A stretch of DNA of 64,000 nucleotides from Clostridia bacterium (GCA_017502085.1 JAFVVQ010000062.1:1-64000), one strand, 5' to 3'; numbered from the stretch's first letter, positions 1 to 10,225 are shown. Made by a program: numbers and translations. The notes: generated by a model not told the origin, from the sequence alone.

Positions 1-1
1 C

Positions 2-2818
2 ACATACGAAGGCAACGCAGCAGTTCAGGTATTCTACGGTGACGTAATCCCCGATGCAGTTGCAACACCCGAAAAGGAAGGTAACTACTTCGTTAAGTGG
101 CTCAACGTTCCCGCAACAATGCCCGCTGACGATCTTGCAATTGCAGCAGAGTGGGCTCTTGAAGAATACATAATCACCTTCACAGATCTCTACGGTAATC
201 CCGTTGAAAACATCGTTGCAAAGTACGGCGATGAAATCACAGTTCCCGCAGGTCTCACAAGAGAAGGCTATGTATTCGCAGGCTGGAAGAACGCAAACGG
301 CGAAGCTCTCACATCAACAATCGGTGACCTTGGCAACAACGGTGACACAGTTGCTTATGCTGCACAGTGGACACTCGATCAGTTCACAATCACAATCAAG
401 CTTGATGGCGGTAACATCGGCGGCAACACTGATGACATCGTTATCACAAAGGACTTCGGCGCTGCAGTTGAGCAGCCCACAGCACCCGTCAAGGAAGGTA
501 ATGTATTCGTTGACTGGAGCATCACAATCCCCGCAACAATGCCCGCAGAAGATATGACCGTAACAGCTCTCTGGAGAGCAGAGACTTACACAGTTAAGTT
601 TGCTGACACAGACGATGCTGCAACAGTAATCACTGTTCCCGTAACATTCGGCGGAACTCTCGAAGCTCCCACAAATCTTACAAAGACAGGTCACGTATTC
701 GCAGGCTGGGATGTAACACCTCCCGCAGTTGTCGGTGACCTCGGTGAAGACAAGGCTGTTGTAACATACACAGTTCAGTGGACACCCGAGACTTACACAA
801 TCATCTTTGCCGATACAAATGACGCAGGCGACAGCATCACTGTTCCCGCAACATTCGGCGGCACAATCGAAATCCCCACCGGTCTCACAAAGACAGGTAA
901 GGTATTTGCAGGTTGGGATGAAACTCCCTCTGCTGAAGTAGGCGACCTCGGCGCTGACAAGGCAACAGTTACTTACACAGCACAGTGGACAAACGAAAAA
1001 TACACAATCATCTTTGCTGATACAAACGATGCAGGCGATAGCATCACAATGCCCGTAACATTCGGTGACACAATCGTTGTTCCCACCGATCTCACAAAGA
1101 CAGGTTATGTATTCACAGGCTGGGATGTAACACCTCCCACCGAAATCGGCGACCTTGGCGCAGATAATGCAACGGTTACTTATACCGCACAGTGGGAAAA
1201 GGATACCTTCACAGTAACCTGGACCGACAACAACGGCACAACAACAGTTGACGTTATCTACGGCGATCCCATCGAAGTTCCCACAGCAGCTGCTAAGGAA
1301 GGCTACTACTTCGTAACATGGTCACCCGCAGTTCCCGAAACAATGCCCGCAGAAGACCTTGAGTTCACCGCAGTATATGAAATCAGCGTTATCGGCGTTA
1401 ATTACTATATCAACGGTAAGTACCTCACAGGTTACGGTGCAGAGTTCGGTGAAGTAGTCCGCACAGAAAACAGCGGCTACACAGTTCCCAAGGGTTATGT
1501 ATTTGACGGCTGGTACACAGACGCTGAATGCACAATCAAGTTCGTTGAAGGTACAACAGTCGGCGCTGACGGTATCAACCTTTATGCTAAGGAAACAATC
1601 GGTACCTACGCTGCAAACTTCTACCTCGACGATGCTAAGACTGAACTTCATTACACAACCAATGTTCCCTTTGATAAGGAAATCATTCTTCCTGATGCAT
1701 ACAAGGAACCCACTAAGGAAGGCTACATCTTCGCAGGTTGGGATACAAACATTGGCGTTATGGATGAAGAAGGCAAGGATTTCGTAGCTATCTGGTATGA
1801 AATGGACAACATTATCGTCACCTACTATGTAGACGGCGAAGTTTATGAGGCGTTCGACAACCAGACCTTCGGCGGCGAATACGAGATTCCCGCAGATCCC
1901 TATAAGGCAGGTCACAAGTTTGAGGGCTGGGCAGTTAAGGGAACAACTGATATCGTTGATATCAGAACACTCACAGTTGCTGCTGAAAATGCAGAATTCG
2001 ATGCTATCTTCACAGTAACAGCATTCACCGTAACTTACTTCAACTATGAAGCTTCCGAATTCGGTCCCATGGGCGATCCCGCTCCCGCATACGAAGCTTA
2101 TACAGATGCTGAAGGCAATGCAATCACAGGCACTTACAGCCTCGGCGATGCAATCGCTCATCCCGCAGCACCCGTAGTAGTTGTTAATAAGAACGGCGTT
2201 GAGCATACCGAATACTACACATTCAAGCATTGGGAAGATGCAGACGGCAATGTCTGGGCTGACGGTGCAGAAATGCCCGCTAACGACATCGTTCTCTATG
2301 CAAAGTATGACAGAGTTGCAGTTCAGCTTGTAGCTCAGGCAGGCTCAACAACTGTTATCGAAAGAGGCGCAAAGGCTGATTACAGCAACCATTATCTGAG
2401 CGGTTTTACAGGAACAAGACTTACTCTTAACTATAACATTCTTGATACCAGATTCGTTGACATCGAAGGTGATGGTTACTTCACCGTAACACCTGCTACT
2501 GGTAATACAAGAATAGGTACAGGTGCAATTGTTAAGGTATTTGATAATCTTGATCCTTCTGAACCCGTAGAACAGTTCTACATTATCTACTATGGCGATA
2601 TCAACGGTGACGGTCGTTACACAACAGCTGACGTTTCAGCCATAAAGACTGAAATCAAAGCGCCTAACTGGTCAAAGAGAGGACAGCAGGTCGATTACCT
2701 TGTAAAGGCAGCTGACCTTGATGGTAACAAGCGTATTACAACTGTTGACGCATCACGACTTAGCGGATCTGTTTCAAACAAGATTACAATTGATCAGGTA
2801 ACAGGTAGAGCGCAGTAA
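2..2818 (+). CDS. Giant InlB-repeat surface protein with C-terminal dockerin-like module (5' end missing)
   Basis: The reading frame is open from base 2, so the N-terminus lies upstream of the window and the in-frame ATG at 119 is internal. About eleven InlB/Flg_new-type B-repeats are visible, each with an F-x-G/x-W core and often a P-x-T-M-P-A-x-D close. Three are a tandem 69-aa duplication. From about base 2320 the repeats give way to a conserved Ig-like module (STTVIE ... DIEGDG ... RIGTGA) and then a dockerin-like pair of calcium loops, DINGDGRYTTAD and DLDGNKRITTVD, ending in an ITIDQVTG tail. B-repeats are known as extracellular adhesive or spacer modules; binding to a cohesin-like partner is inference. 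It is probably co-transcribed with the two related genes downstream. Proline codons are mostly CCC in the repeats but mostly CCT in the terminal module. Confidence 0.88.
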   Translation, partial: TYEGNAAVQVFYGDVIPDAVATPEKEGNYFVKWLNVPATMPADDLAIAAEWALEEYIITFTDLYGNPVENIVAKYGDEITVPAGLTREGYVFAGWKNANGEALTSTIGDLGNNGDTVAYAAQWTLDQFTITIKLDGGNIGGNTDDIVITKDFGAAVEQPTAPVKEGNVFVDWSITIPATMPAEDMTVTALWRAETYTVKFADTDDAATVITVPVTFGGTLEAPTNLTKTGHVFAGWDVTPPAVVGDLGEDKAVVTYTVQWTPETYTIIFADTNDAGDSITVPATFGGTIEIPTGLTKTGKVFAGWDETPSAEVGDLGADKATVTYTAQWTNEKYTIIFADTNDAGDSITMPVTFGDTIVVPTDLTKTGYVFTGWDVTPPTEIGDLGADNATVTYTAQWEKDTFTVTWTDNNGTTTVDVIYGDPIEVPTAAAKEGYYFVTWSPAVPETMPAEDLEFTAVYEISVIGVNYYINGKYLTGYGAEFGEVVRTENSGYTVPKGYVFDGWYTDAECTIKFVEGTTVGADGINLYAKETIGTYAANFYLDDAKTELHYTTNVPFDKEIILPDAYKEPTKEGYIFAGWDTNIGVMDEEGKDFVAIWYEMDNIIVTYYVDGEVYEAFDNQTFGGEYEIPADPYKAGHKFEGWAVKGTTDIVDIRTLTVAAENAEFDAIFTVTAFTVTYFNYEASEFGPMGDPAPAYEAYTDAEGNAITGTYSLGDAIAHPAAPVVVVNKNGVEHTEYYTFKHWEDADGNVWADGAEMPANDIVLYAKYDRVAVQLVAQAGSTTVIERGAKADYSNHYLSGFTGTRLTLNYNILDTRFVDIEGDGYFTVTPATGNTRIGTGAIVKVFDNLDPSEPVEQFYIIYYGDINGDGRYTTADVSAIKTEIKAPNWSKRGQQVDYLVKAADLDGNKRITTVDASRLSGSVSNKITIDQVTGRAQ
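581..1201 (+). repeat. Three tandem 207-bp coding repeats
   Basis: Three in-frame units begin at 581, 788 and 995, each exactly 207 bp (69 aa). They share the cores FADT(N/D)DA, LTKTG-x-VF, GWD and VGDLG or IGDLG. The exact spacing and high DNA similarity point to recent unequal duplication inside the InlB-repeat gene. Confidence 0.85.
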
Positions 2819-2827
2819 TTAATTTTC

Positions 2828-2860
2828 TCCCTGAGGGCAGAGGAATACTGCCCTCGGGGA
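2828..2860 (+). other. Strong intergenic RNA hairpin without a U-tract
   Basis: TCCCTGAGGGCAG (2828-2840) pairs with CTGCCCTCGGGGA (2848-2860), about 13 bp with one G-U pair and a 7-nt loop. An A-run rather than a T-run follows, so it is not a classical intrinsic terminator. It may mark an RNA processing or partial-termination point before the next giant gene. The rest of the 135-bp gap holds only an isolated TATAAT at 2877 without a good -35. Confidence 0.55.
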
Positions 2861-2953
2861 ACCCCGAAAAAATCCCTATAATATAGGCAATAAACGGAGT
2901 GAAATCCGATTGTTTATATATAAACTCAAAATTAAAAGGGAGGCAAAATTTGC

Positions 2954-5900
2954 ATGAAATTGTTTAAGAGAACACTCTCGTTATTTCTTGCATTCATGAT
3001 GGTATTTACCAGCGTGTCCCTTCTTGCTTCTGCAGATCTTGGTAATGACGGTATGTCCTGGAAAACAACATGGAAATACTATCGTCAGGCAGAGGTTGCT
3101 ACCAAAGATGCAGATGGCAATTACGTGAAGGATGCAGACGGTAATGTCATCACTGAAAAGGTTTGGATACCCACAAACAGAATCAGCCGTGGTGATAAAA
3201 TCAAGGCAAGATTGTTTGTAGAAACAAACTATGCGGTTGGCGTATCAGACCATTTCTTCTTCTATCATCAGAATTTCCTTGCAGTTGATCCCTCGGCTCT
3301 TTCCACTGGTGATATTCAGTACTTGATTCCTTATAACACTGATCCTAAATCAGAGGCTGCGATAGCAGGTCTGAGCGGTGGTATGGACTATAAAGCAGAT
3401 CCGGTTGAAATTGCTGAAGGTCTTATCTACGATGACGGTATAAATCCGCCTTATGTTGATGAAGCTGAATTCGATAAGTATGACTGGGTTTATTTAATGC
3501 ACTCAACAGGTACAGCAATAACCTATAGTGGTGATTATTGGCAGTATGAAATCCCCTTTGTGGTTAAGGATACTGCTGACGGTTACGCAGGTGTGTTCAC
3601 TCCTGAAGGTGCTATCAAGAGACCTTATCCTTATGACTGGTCAATTATGTACCTCAATAAGCAGCCTGCTGGTGACGGCGGTTCTTACGATGTAGGTCTT
3701 CTTGATGCTATGGACTATGAATACAATTATATCCTTGGTGGTCCTAACTTCGACTATGATGCAGACCTTGCAGGTGCTTCCGATGCTGAACTCGCAGCAG
3801 CTAAGAAGACATTCGAAGAGCAGGCTGAAAAGGAAGCTCTTTCCGTTAAGACAAAGGTTAAGTATAACCTCAACGGCGGTTCAATCGACGATGCAACAAC
3901 AGTTGCAGATGCAGAAGGTTTTGTTGGCGACGATCTCATCACTCTTCCTGCTAACCCCACAAAGGTTGTCGGTTCAGGTGAATCCGCAACAGAACTCAAG
4001 TTCCTCGGTTGGGAAAGAGTTGCTAACAAGTACGTTGCTGATGACGGCACAGAATACTACGATCCCTACGGCGGTATCTACTATGTTGACGCTGCAACAG
4101 CTGCTGAAGCAGGCAACGCCAACCAGGCAGGTCTCATCGGTGACCTCAAGGCTCAGACCTTCGGTTACAGCGACGTAACCCTCAGAGCTGTTTATCAGTC
4201 ACCCGCTAAGTATCAGCAGAACGTTTACGTTCAGAACATCGAAAATGATGAGTATACCCTCAGCACAGGCTACTCAGCAGAAATCGATGCAATCGGCGGC
4301 GACGTTATCAAGTCAGCTGATTACGTAGTTCCCGACGGCTTTGCTCTCAACACAGAGAAGAGCACAGCTCAGATCATTGTATCTGCAGATAAAGTTGAAA
4401 CTCTCAACATCTACCTCGACAGAAAGACCTACACTGCAACATTCAAGAGCGGTGCAAACGGCACAACAGAGGTAACAAAGACAGGTAAGTACGGCGCAGC
4501 TCTCGAAGCTCCCACACCCGCTGAATGGGTTGGCCATACATTTACAGCATGGAGCCCCGCCGTTCCCGCAACATTCGACGAGAATGTAGGCACTTACACT
4601 GCTCAGTACGATTCCGCTGCAGCCAACATCAGAGTCAAGTACTCATATATTGATAAGGTAACAGGCGAAATCGTTTCCGGCACATTCACAAAGGAATCAC
4701 TCACAGGCTTTAACTATGCTATCGTTGAGTCAGTTCCCGCAGAACCCGCAGCAAACACAACTTATATCACCTACGATGAAATCCTCAACGTAGAGCATTA
4801 TGCATTCAGTTCCGCAACACCCGCAACGGGTACAGTTGCTGCAACAGGTGCAGACGTTGACGTTCAGTTCAAGGCTGTCAACTACACAGCAACATTCACA
4901 GACGGTAACCCCGGTTCTGTTTCTGTTGCTTACTATGACAAACTCGCAACCCTTCCTGAAGCTCCTGATGCAGAAACAGGTTATCAGTTTGACGGTTGGT
5001 ACAACGGCGACGTAAAGGCAGTTGCAGGTGAAACAGTTATCACAGGCGACGTTACCTTCACAGCCAAGTATTCAAAGATTCCCAGAACAGTTACCTACGT
5101 TTACGCAGGTGCTCCTGAGGGTCAGACAGCTCCCGCAAGCTACCCAGCTTATATCGGCGATAAGGTAGTTCTTCCCGGACTTCCCGAGGTTGAAGGCTAT
5201 CAGATAGGCAATTGGGTAATTTCAGGTGCAGAAAACGGCATTGTCGGCACATCCGACGTTGTTGTAACATCAACCTGGACAAAGAATACCTACGTTGTTT
5301 CCTACTTCTCAGATGAGGCTTGCACAAACCTCTTCACAACTCAGACTTACTCATACGGTGATAAGCTTGTTTATCCCACAGAGAAGCCCAGCAAGCCCGG
5401 TTATACCTTCGACTCATGGAGCGAAAACGCAGGCATCGAAGTAGAGAAAGACTTTGATATTTACGCTACATTCACTGCTATCCCCTATGAAGTAAAGGTT
5501 CTCGGTCAGGACGGCGTTGTTCTTGACGAGTGGACCGCCGTTTACGGTGACAGAATCACTCTCGGCGACCTTCCCACAGCAGACGAAATCAACGAACTCT
5601 ACGAAGCTGATTATTATGTATTCAAGAACTGGATGTACAATGGCGCAGCAATCACTGATGGTCAGGTTATCGCAGTTAAGGATAACGTAACAATCGAAGT
5701 AGAACTCGAACCCATGGATGCAGTTATCCACTTCAACGCAGGCGGCGCAACATTTGCTAACGGCGAAGAAGAAATCGATGTTGAACTCAAGGTTTATGAC
5801 GAAATCACATCGGATATGTATCCTGCAGTTCCCGAATATGAAGGCCACACCTTCCAGTCATGGGATGAGTATCCCACAGAGATGGATGATATCGAAAAGA

Positions 5901-8900
5901 CAATTACCATCCAGTGGAAGAAGAATACTTACACAGTTAAGTATGTAAACGGTCTCACAAATGAAGTTATCGGCACACCCGTTACAGGTACGTTCGGCAC
6001 TGAGCTTACAGCTCCCGCTCTTCCCACAGCAACAGGTTATAGCTTCGCTTGGGATATCGATCTCGAGACAATCCCCGCTAAGAATGAAAAGGGCGAAACA
6101 ATGGTTAACGGCGGCACAGTAACAGTAACAGCTGTTCCCACCGCTCAGAAATTCACTGTTAAGTACTTTGTTGACGGTGCAGAATACACCTCAAAGGAAG
6201 TTGCTTACAACACTCCCATCGATTCTTCAATCAATCCCGCTGATGCAGTTCCCGAAGGCTACAAATTCTTTGGTTGGAACCTTACAGACGGTGCAACTGC
6301 TCCCGGTAACCTTGGCACAATGCCTGCTGCTGATGTAAACGTTTACGCAGTTCTTCAGGCAAAGGGCGACACCAAGTACACAGTTGAAATTTATGAAGAG
6401 ATGCTTGAAGGCGGCTACGATCTCGTATCCTCCACAGAGTATTTCGACGGTACTGCCGGCAAGAAGGCTCCCTACGTTGTCAATACAAACGTAAAGGGCT
6501 TCATCTATAACGAAGCAGATTCAATCGTTGATGAACTCGTTGCAGGCGACGGTTCAACAATTCTTGAAATCTACTATGACCGTAAGACCGTAACAGTCAA
6601 CATCGGCGATGAAACATATCCCGATACACCTTACGGCACTGAAATTCCTCTTCCCGAAGGACCCAAGTCCGACGATCCCGGTAAGGAATTCGACAAGTGG
6701 GTAGACGAAGACGGCAAGGCAGTAAGCGATCCTTACATCGTTCCCGATTCAGACGAACCCATCGACATCACTCCCACATACAAGAACAAGTTCTTCGACG
6801 TCAAGTACGTTGTTGAAGGTACAGTTATCAAGACTGTTTCCACAGAGTATACAAAGGCTATTGACTCAACTGTAAGACCCGCTACAGGCGAAACTCCTGA
6901 GGGTTACACATTCCTCGGCTGGAACCTTGCAGAGGATGCAAAAGAAGTCGGTGCACTCGGCACAATGCCCGCATCAGACGTAACGGTATATGCTGTTCTT
7001 GAGGCTCATACCAATGTTAAGTACACGGTTGAAATCTACGAAGAGAAGCTTGAAGGCGGCTACGAACTCAAGTCCTCCGCAGAATTCAGCAACGGTACAG
7101 CAGGTGAGGCAGCTCCTTACACTGTTAACGAAAACGTAAAAGGCTTCATCTACAATGCAGCAGAATCAGTTCTTGACACTCCCGTTGCAGGTGACGGTTC
7201 AACAGTTCTTAAGGTTTACTACGACCGCAAGACCGTAACAGTCAACATCGGCGATGAAACCTATCCCGACACACCTTACGGCACTGAAATTCCTCTTCCC
7301 GAAGGTCCCGAATCCGACGATCCCGGTAAGGAATTCGACAAGTGGGTAGACGAAGACGGCAAGGCAGTAAGCGATCCTTACATTGTTCCCGATTCAGACA
7401 AACCCATCGACATCACTCCCACATACAAGAACAAGTTCTTCGATGTTAAGTACGATGTTGACGGTACAGTTATTGCAACTGTTTCTACAGAGTACACAAC
7501 AGCTATCGGTTCAACAGTAACTCCCACAACAGAACAGATTCCCGCAGGTTATAACTTCCTCGGTTGGAACCTTGTTGACGGTGCAAAAGAAGTCGGTGAA
7601 CTTGGCAATATGCCCGCATCAGACGTAACTGTTTACGCAGTTCTCGTTGAAAAGACAACTGTTAAGTACACAGTTGAAATCTATGAAGAAATGCTTGAAG
7701 GCGGCTACGACCTCGTATCCTCCACAGAGTATTTCGACGGTACAACAGGTAAGAATGCTCCTTACGTTGTAGATACCGACGTAGAAGGCTTCATCTATAA
7801 CGAAGCAGATTCAATCGTTGATGAACTCGTTGCAGGCGACGGCTCAACCGTTCTCGAAATCTATTACGATCGCAAGAACATTAAGGTTGCAATCGGTAAT
7901 AACGAGCCCGTTGAACTTCCCTACGGTTCAAAGATTGACCTTCCCGATGATTATGATGACAACGACGCAGGTACAACCTTCGACAAGTGGGTTGACGCAG
8001 ACGGCAAGGAAGTAAGCGATCCTTACACCGTTCCCGATTCAGACACAGTTGTTGAAATCAAACCCTCATTCAAGAACAACTCCTTCGAAGTTAAGTTCAT
8101 TGATGCTCTTACAGGTACAACCAAGTCCATGACTCTTGAGTACACTGCAAAGATTCCCAACCCCGGCACTCCCGATGTTGAAGGATTCGAATTCCTCGGT
8201 TGGTTCACTGCTGACGGCGACAAGTACGTTGCAGGCACAACAACCGTTCCCAATGCAGATGTAACTTACACTGCAAAGTATCAGGGTCTTACAGTTAACT
8301 ACACCGTTAACGTTTACCTTGAGAAACTTGACGGTTCAGGCTGGGAAGTTGAATCAACTCTTGAAGACGGTGTAGCAGGCGAAACCGCTAAGTACACAGG
8401 CACGTTTGAAGGCTTCACTCTTGACACAACAAACTCTGTAACAGAGTCTGTTATCAAGGGCGACGGTTCAACAGTTCTTAATGTTTACTTCACAAGAAAT
8501 AGCGTTAAGATCACTGTTGACGGCGAAGAAGTTGACGTTCCCTACGGCACAGAAATCACAGAAGATGATCTCGATGCTGAAGTAGAACCCGGCTATAAGA
8601 TTGAAAAGTGGACAGACGCTGAAGGCAACGAAGTTAAGTTCCCCGTTGCAATTAAGGGCGGCGAGACATTCGTACCCGTAACCGTTAAGGACACATTCAC
8701 AGCTAAGTTCCAGCTTGAAGACGGCACTCAGATCGGTGAAGACGTAGTTGCTGAATTTGAAGCAGCAATCACTGCTCCCGAAGCTCCCGAAGCTCCCGAA
8801 GGTAAGACCTTCAGAGGTTGGCTCGATAAGACAACCAACACTTACTTCGACGGCAAGATGCCCGCTAAGAACGTTGTTTACACAGCATTCTATGCAAGCA

Positions 8901-10153
8901 ACGACGAAGCAACCTACACAGTCAACATCTATGTTATGAATACACAGGGTGTTGAAGAGCTTTCAGGCTCATACACAGCAACAGCAACAATCGGCACAAC
9001 TCAGTCTGTTGTTCCCGGCACAGTTGCATGCTGCACTCTTGACACAGCTAAGAGTAACACAAGCTGCGTAATCCTTGCTGACAACTCAGCAACCATCAAC
9101 CTCTACTTCGTAAGAGGCCTCTACACAGTAAGCTTCGACGGTGTTGAGACTGAAGTTTATGCAGGCGCAGTTATCCCCGTACCCGCTGATCCCACAGACG
9201 AAGGTCAGAAGTTCCTTGGCTGGACACCTGCTGTTCCCGTAACAATGCCCGAAGAGGATCTTACATTCACCTCCACTTGGGAACCTGTTGTTTACACTAT
9301 CACTTATATCGTAAACGGTGACGAAATCGTTCACGAATACACATTTGGTGAAACAGTAACAGCTTACGAGGTAACCACAGCTCCCGCAGGTCTTGTATTT
9401 GACAGCTGGTCAGCTGAAATTCCCGCAACAATGCCCGCTGAAAACCTTGTTGTTTCAGCAGTATTTAAGGCAGCAGCATACAAGGTAACATATCTTGATG
9501 CAAACGGCGATGTATTCGCATCATATCCCGTAGCTTACGGTGCAGAACTTCCTGTTCCCACAGAAGTTCCCACCAAGGAGTTCCATAAGTTCGTTTCATG
9601 GTCAGCAGCTCCCTCAACAATGCCCAACCATGACGTAACCATCACTCCCGTATTCGAAGCTATCGAAGTTCGCCTCATTCCCGCAGAAGGCTCAAGCACT
9701 GTCATCGACAGAGAAAACGGCGTTATCTACGGTCTCCAGGAAATTCTCTCAAAACAGATCCTTGACGAGATCTTCCTTGATTATGAAGGCGACGGCAGAC
9801 TTGTTATCAATCCCGTTGAAGGCAGCACAAGCAGATACGGCACAGGCGCTGTTGTTGAACTTTATGACAACGCTGACGGCAGACTCGTTGAGTCTTACAG
9901 AATCGTAGTATTCGGCGACCTCAACGGTGACTCCTATGTAAACGGTATTGATATCTCCATCGCATCCGATGAATCCTTCCTTAAGACCTTCTGGTCAGAC
10001 GAGGCAGACGAGACCTATGCTCCTTACAAGGTAATCGCAGCAGACCTCGACCATAACGGATTCATTAACACAACTGACGTAGGCAACATCAGAAACTATG
10101 TTCACGGTGTTGTTGACATCGACCAGACAACAGGCAAGATTATCCGTTCCTAA
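2954..10153 (+). CDS. Giant secreted protein: cohesin-like head, about 20 InlB B-repeats, dockerin-like tail
   Basis: 2399 aa, exported. The start ATG follows GGGAGG, and residues 1-27 form a Sec signal peptide ending in ASA. Residues about 28-260 are a cohesin-like beta domain (K-x-KARLFVET, FFFYHQNF, YEIPFVVKD) related to the heads of the proteins at 10304 and 42511. About twenty B-repeats follow, alternating from residue about 1070 with MucBP-like segments (YTVEIYEE ... DGSTVLEIYYDRK). The end has the Ig-like module (STVID ... YEGDGRL ... RYGTGA) and two canonical dockerin loops, DLNGDSYVNGID and DLDHNGFINTTD. No LPXTG, SLH or membrane anchor is visible, so surface attachment would need a partner. 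Codon use changes sharply near base 3900, at the head/repeat border. Domain names are by pattern only. Confidence 0.9.
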   Translation: MKLFKRTLSLFLAFMMVFTSVSLLASADLGNDGMSWKTTWKYYRQAEVATKDADGNYVKDADGNVITEKVWIPTNRISRGDKIKARLFVETNYAVGVSDHFFFYHQNFLAVDPSALSTGDIQYLIPYNTDPKSEAAIAGLSGGMDYKADPVEIAEGLIYDDGINPPYVDEAEFDKYDWVYLMHSTGTAITYSGDYWQYEIPFVVKDTADGYAGVFTPEGAIKRPYPYDWSIMYLNKQPAGDGGSYDVGLLDAMDYEYNYILGGPNFDYDADLAGASDAELAAAKKTFEEQAEKEALSVKTKVKYNLNGGSIDDATTVADAEGFVGDDLITLPANPTKVVGSGESATELKFLGWERVANKYVADDGTEYYDPYGGIYYVDAATAAEAGNANQAGLIGDLKAQTFGYSDVTLRAVYQSPAKYQQNVYVQNIENDEYTLSTGYSAEIDAIGGDVIKSADYVVPDGFALNTEKSTAQIIVSADKVETLNIYLDRKTYTATFKSGANGTTEVTKTGKYGAALEAPTPAEWVGHTFTAWSPAVPATFDENVGTYTAQYDSAAANIRVKYSYIDKVTGEIVSGTFTKESLTGFNYAIVESVPAEPAANTTYITYDEILNVEHYAFSSATPATGTVAATGADVDVQFKAVNYTATFTDGNPGSVSVAYYDKLATLPEAPDAETGYQFDGWYNGDVKAVAGETVITGDVTFTAKYSKIPRTVTYVYAGAPEGQTAPASYPAYIGDKVVLPGLPEVEGYQIGNWVISGAENGIVGTSDVVVTSTWTKNTYVVSYFSDEACTNLFTTQTYSYGDKLVYPTEKPSKPGYTFDSWSENAGIEVEKDFDIYATFTAIPYEVKVLGQDGVVLDEWTAVYGDRITLGDLPTADEINELYEADYYVFKNWMYNGAAITDGQVIAVKDNVTIEVELEPMDAVIHFNAGGATFANGEEEIDVELKVYDEITSDMYPAVPEYEGHTFQSWDEYPTEMDDIEKTITIQWKKNTYTVKYVNGLTNEVIGTPVTGTFGTELTAPALPTATGYSFAWDIDLETIPAKNEKGETMVNGGTVTVTAVPTAQKFTVKYFVDGAEYTSKEVAYNTPIDSSINPADAVPEGYKFFGWNLTDGATAPGNLGTMPAADVNVYAVLQAKGDTKYTVEIYEEMLEGGYDLVSSTEYFDGTAGKKAPYVVNTNVKGFIYNEADSIVDELVAGDGSTILEIYYDRKTVTVNIGDETYPDTPYGTEIPLPEGPKSDDPGKEFDKWVDEDGKAVSDPYIVPDSDEPIDITPTYKNKFFDVKYVVEGTVIKTVSTEYTKAIDSTVRPATGETPEGYTFLGWNLAEDAKEVGALGTMPASDVTVYAVLEAHTNVKYTVEIYEEKLEGGYELKSSAEFSNGTAGEAAPYTVNENVKGFIYNAAESVLDTPVAGDGSTVLKVYYDRKTVTVNIGDETYPDTPYGTEIPLPEGPESDDPGKEFDKWVDEDGKAVSDPYIVPDSDKPIDITPTYKNKFFDVKYDVDGTVIATVSTEYTTAIGSTVTPTTEQIPAGYNFLGWNLVDGAKEVGELGNMPASDVTVYAVLVEKTTVKYTVEIYEEMLEGGYDLVSSTEYFDGTTGKNAPYVVDTDVEGFIYNEADSIVDELVAGDGSTVLEIYYDRKNIKVAIGNNEPVELPYGSKIDLPDDYDDNDAGTTFDKWVDADGKEVSDPYTVPDSDTVVEIKPSFKNNSFEVKFIDALTGTTKSMTLEYTAKIPNPGTPDVEGFEFLGWFTADGDKYVAGTTTVPNADVTYTAKYQGLTVNYTVNVYLEKLDGSGWEVESTLEDGVAGETAKYTGTFEGFTLDTTNSVTESVIKGDGSTVLNVYFTRNSVKITVDGEEVDVPYGTEITEDDLDAEVEPGYKIEKWTDAEGNEVKFPVAIKGGETFVPVTVKDTFTAKFQLEDGTQIGEDVVAEFEAAITAPEAPEAPEGKTFRGWLDKTTNTYFDGKMPAKNVVYTAFYASNDEATYTVNIYVMNTQGVEELSGSYTATATIGTTQSVVPGTVACCTLDTAKSNTSCVILADNSATINLYFVRGLYTVSFDGVETEVYAGAVIPVPADPTDEGQKFLGWTPAVPVTMPEEDLTFTSTWEPVVYTITYIVNGDEIVHEYTFGETVTAYEVTTAPAGLVFDSWSAEIPATMPAENLVVSAVFKAAAYKVTYLDANGDVFASYPVAYGAELPVPTEVPTKEFHKFVSWSAAPSTMPNHDVTITPVFEAIEVRLIPAEGSSTVIDRENGVIYGLQEILSKQILDEIFLDYEGDGRLVINPVEGSTSRYGTGAVVELYDNADGRLVESYRIVVFGDLNGDSYVNGIDISIASDESFLKTFWSDEADETYAPYKVIAADLDHNGFINTTDVGNIRNYVHGVVDIDQTTGKIIRS
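6149..8080 (+). repeat. Three tandem units of about 645 bp coding for 214-215 aa
   Basis: Units start at 6149, 6791 and 7436 (642, 645 and 645 bp). Each encodes one B-repeat (F-x-GWNL), a MucBP-like segment (YTVEIYEE to YYDRK) and a second B-repeat (FDKWVD ... DPY-x-VPDSD). Units 1 and 2 are almost identical in their last 200 bp, whereas unit 1 resembles unit 3 more in the YTVEIYEEMLEGGYDLVS part. A degenerate fourth copy follows to about 8695. Confidence 0.88.
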
Positions 10154-10168
10154 CCTAATTTGACATTT

Positions 10169-10200
10169 CCGCGGGGAGGGGAGTTCACCCTTCCCTGCGG
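10169..10200 (+). other. Strong GC-rich intergenic hairpin without a U-tract
   Basis: CCGCGGGGAGGGG pairs with CCCTTCCCTGCGG, about 13 bp including two G-U pairs, with a short loop. No T-run follows. It lies 15 bp after the stop of the preceding giant gene, like the hairpin at 2828, so the two junctions look built on the same plan. Confidence 0.55.
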
Positions 10201-10225
10201 TGTATGAAAATAGTTATGTCAGGTA

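Noticed and set aside
314..2230. Long minus-strand frames opposite the first giant gene, rich in Cys
   Set aside because: They are antisense shadows of the biased repeat codons, without RBS or recognisable domains.
581..8080. Direct repeats considered as a CRISPR array
   Set aside because: The repeats are in-frame, long and contiguous coding units without unique spacers.
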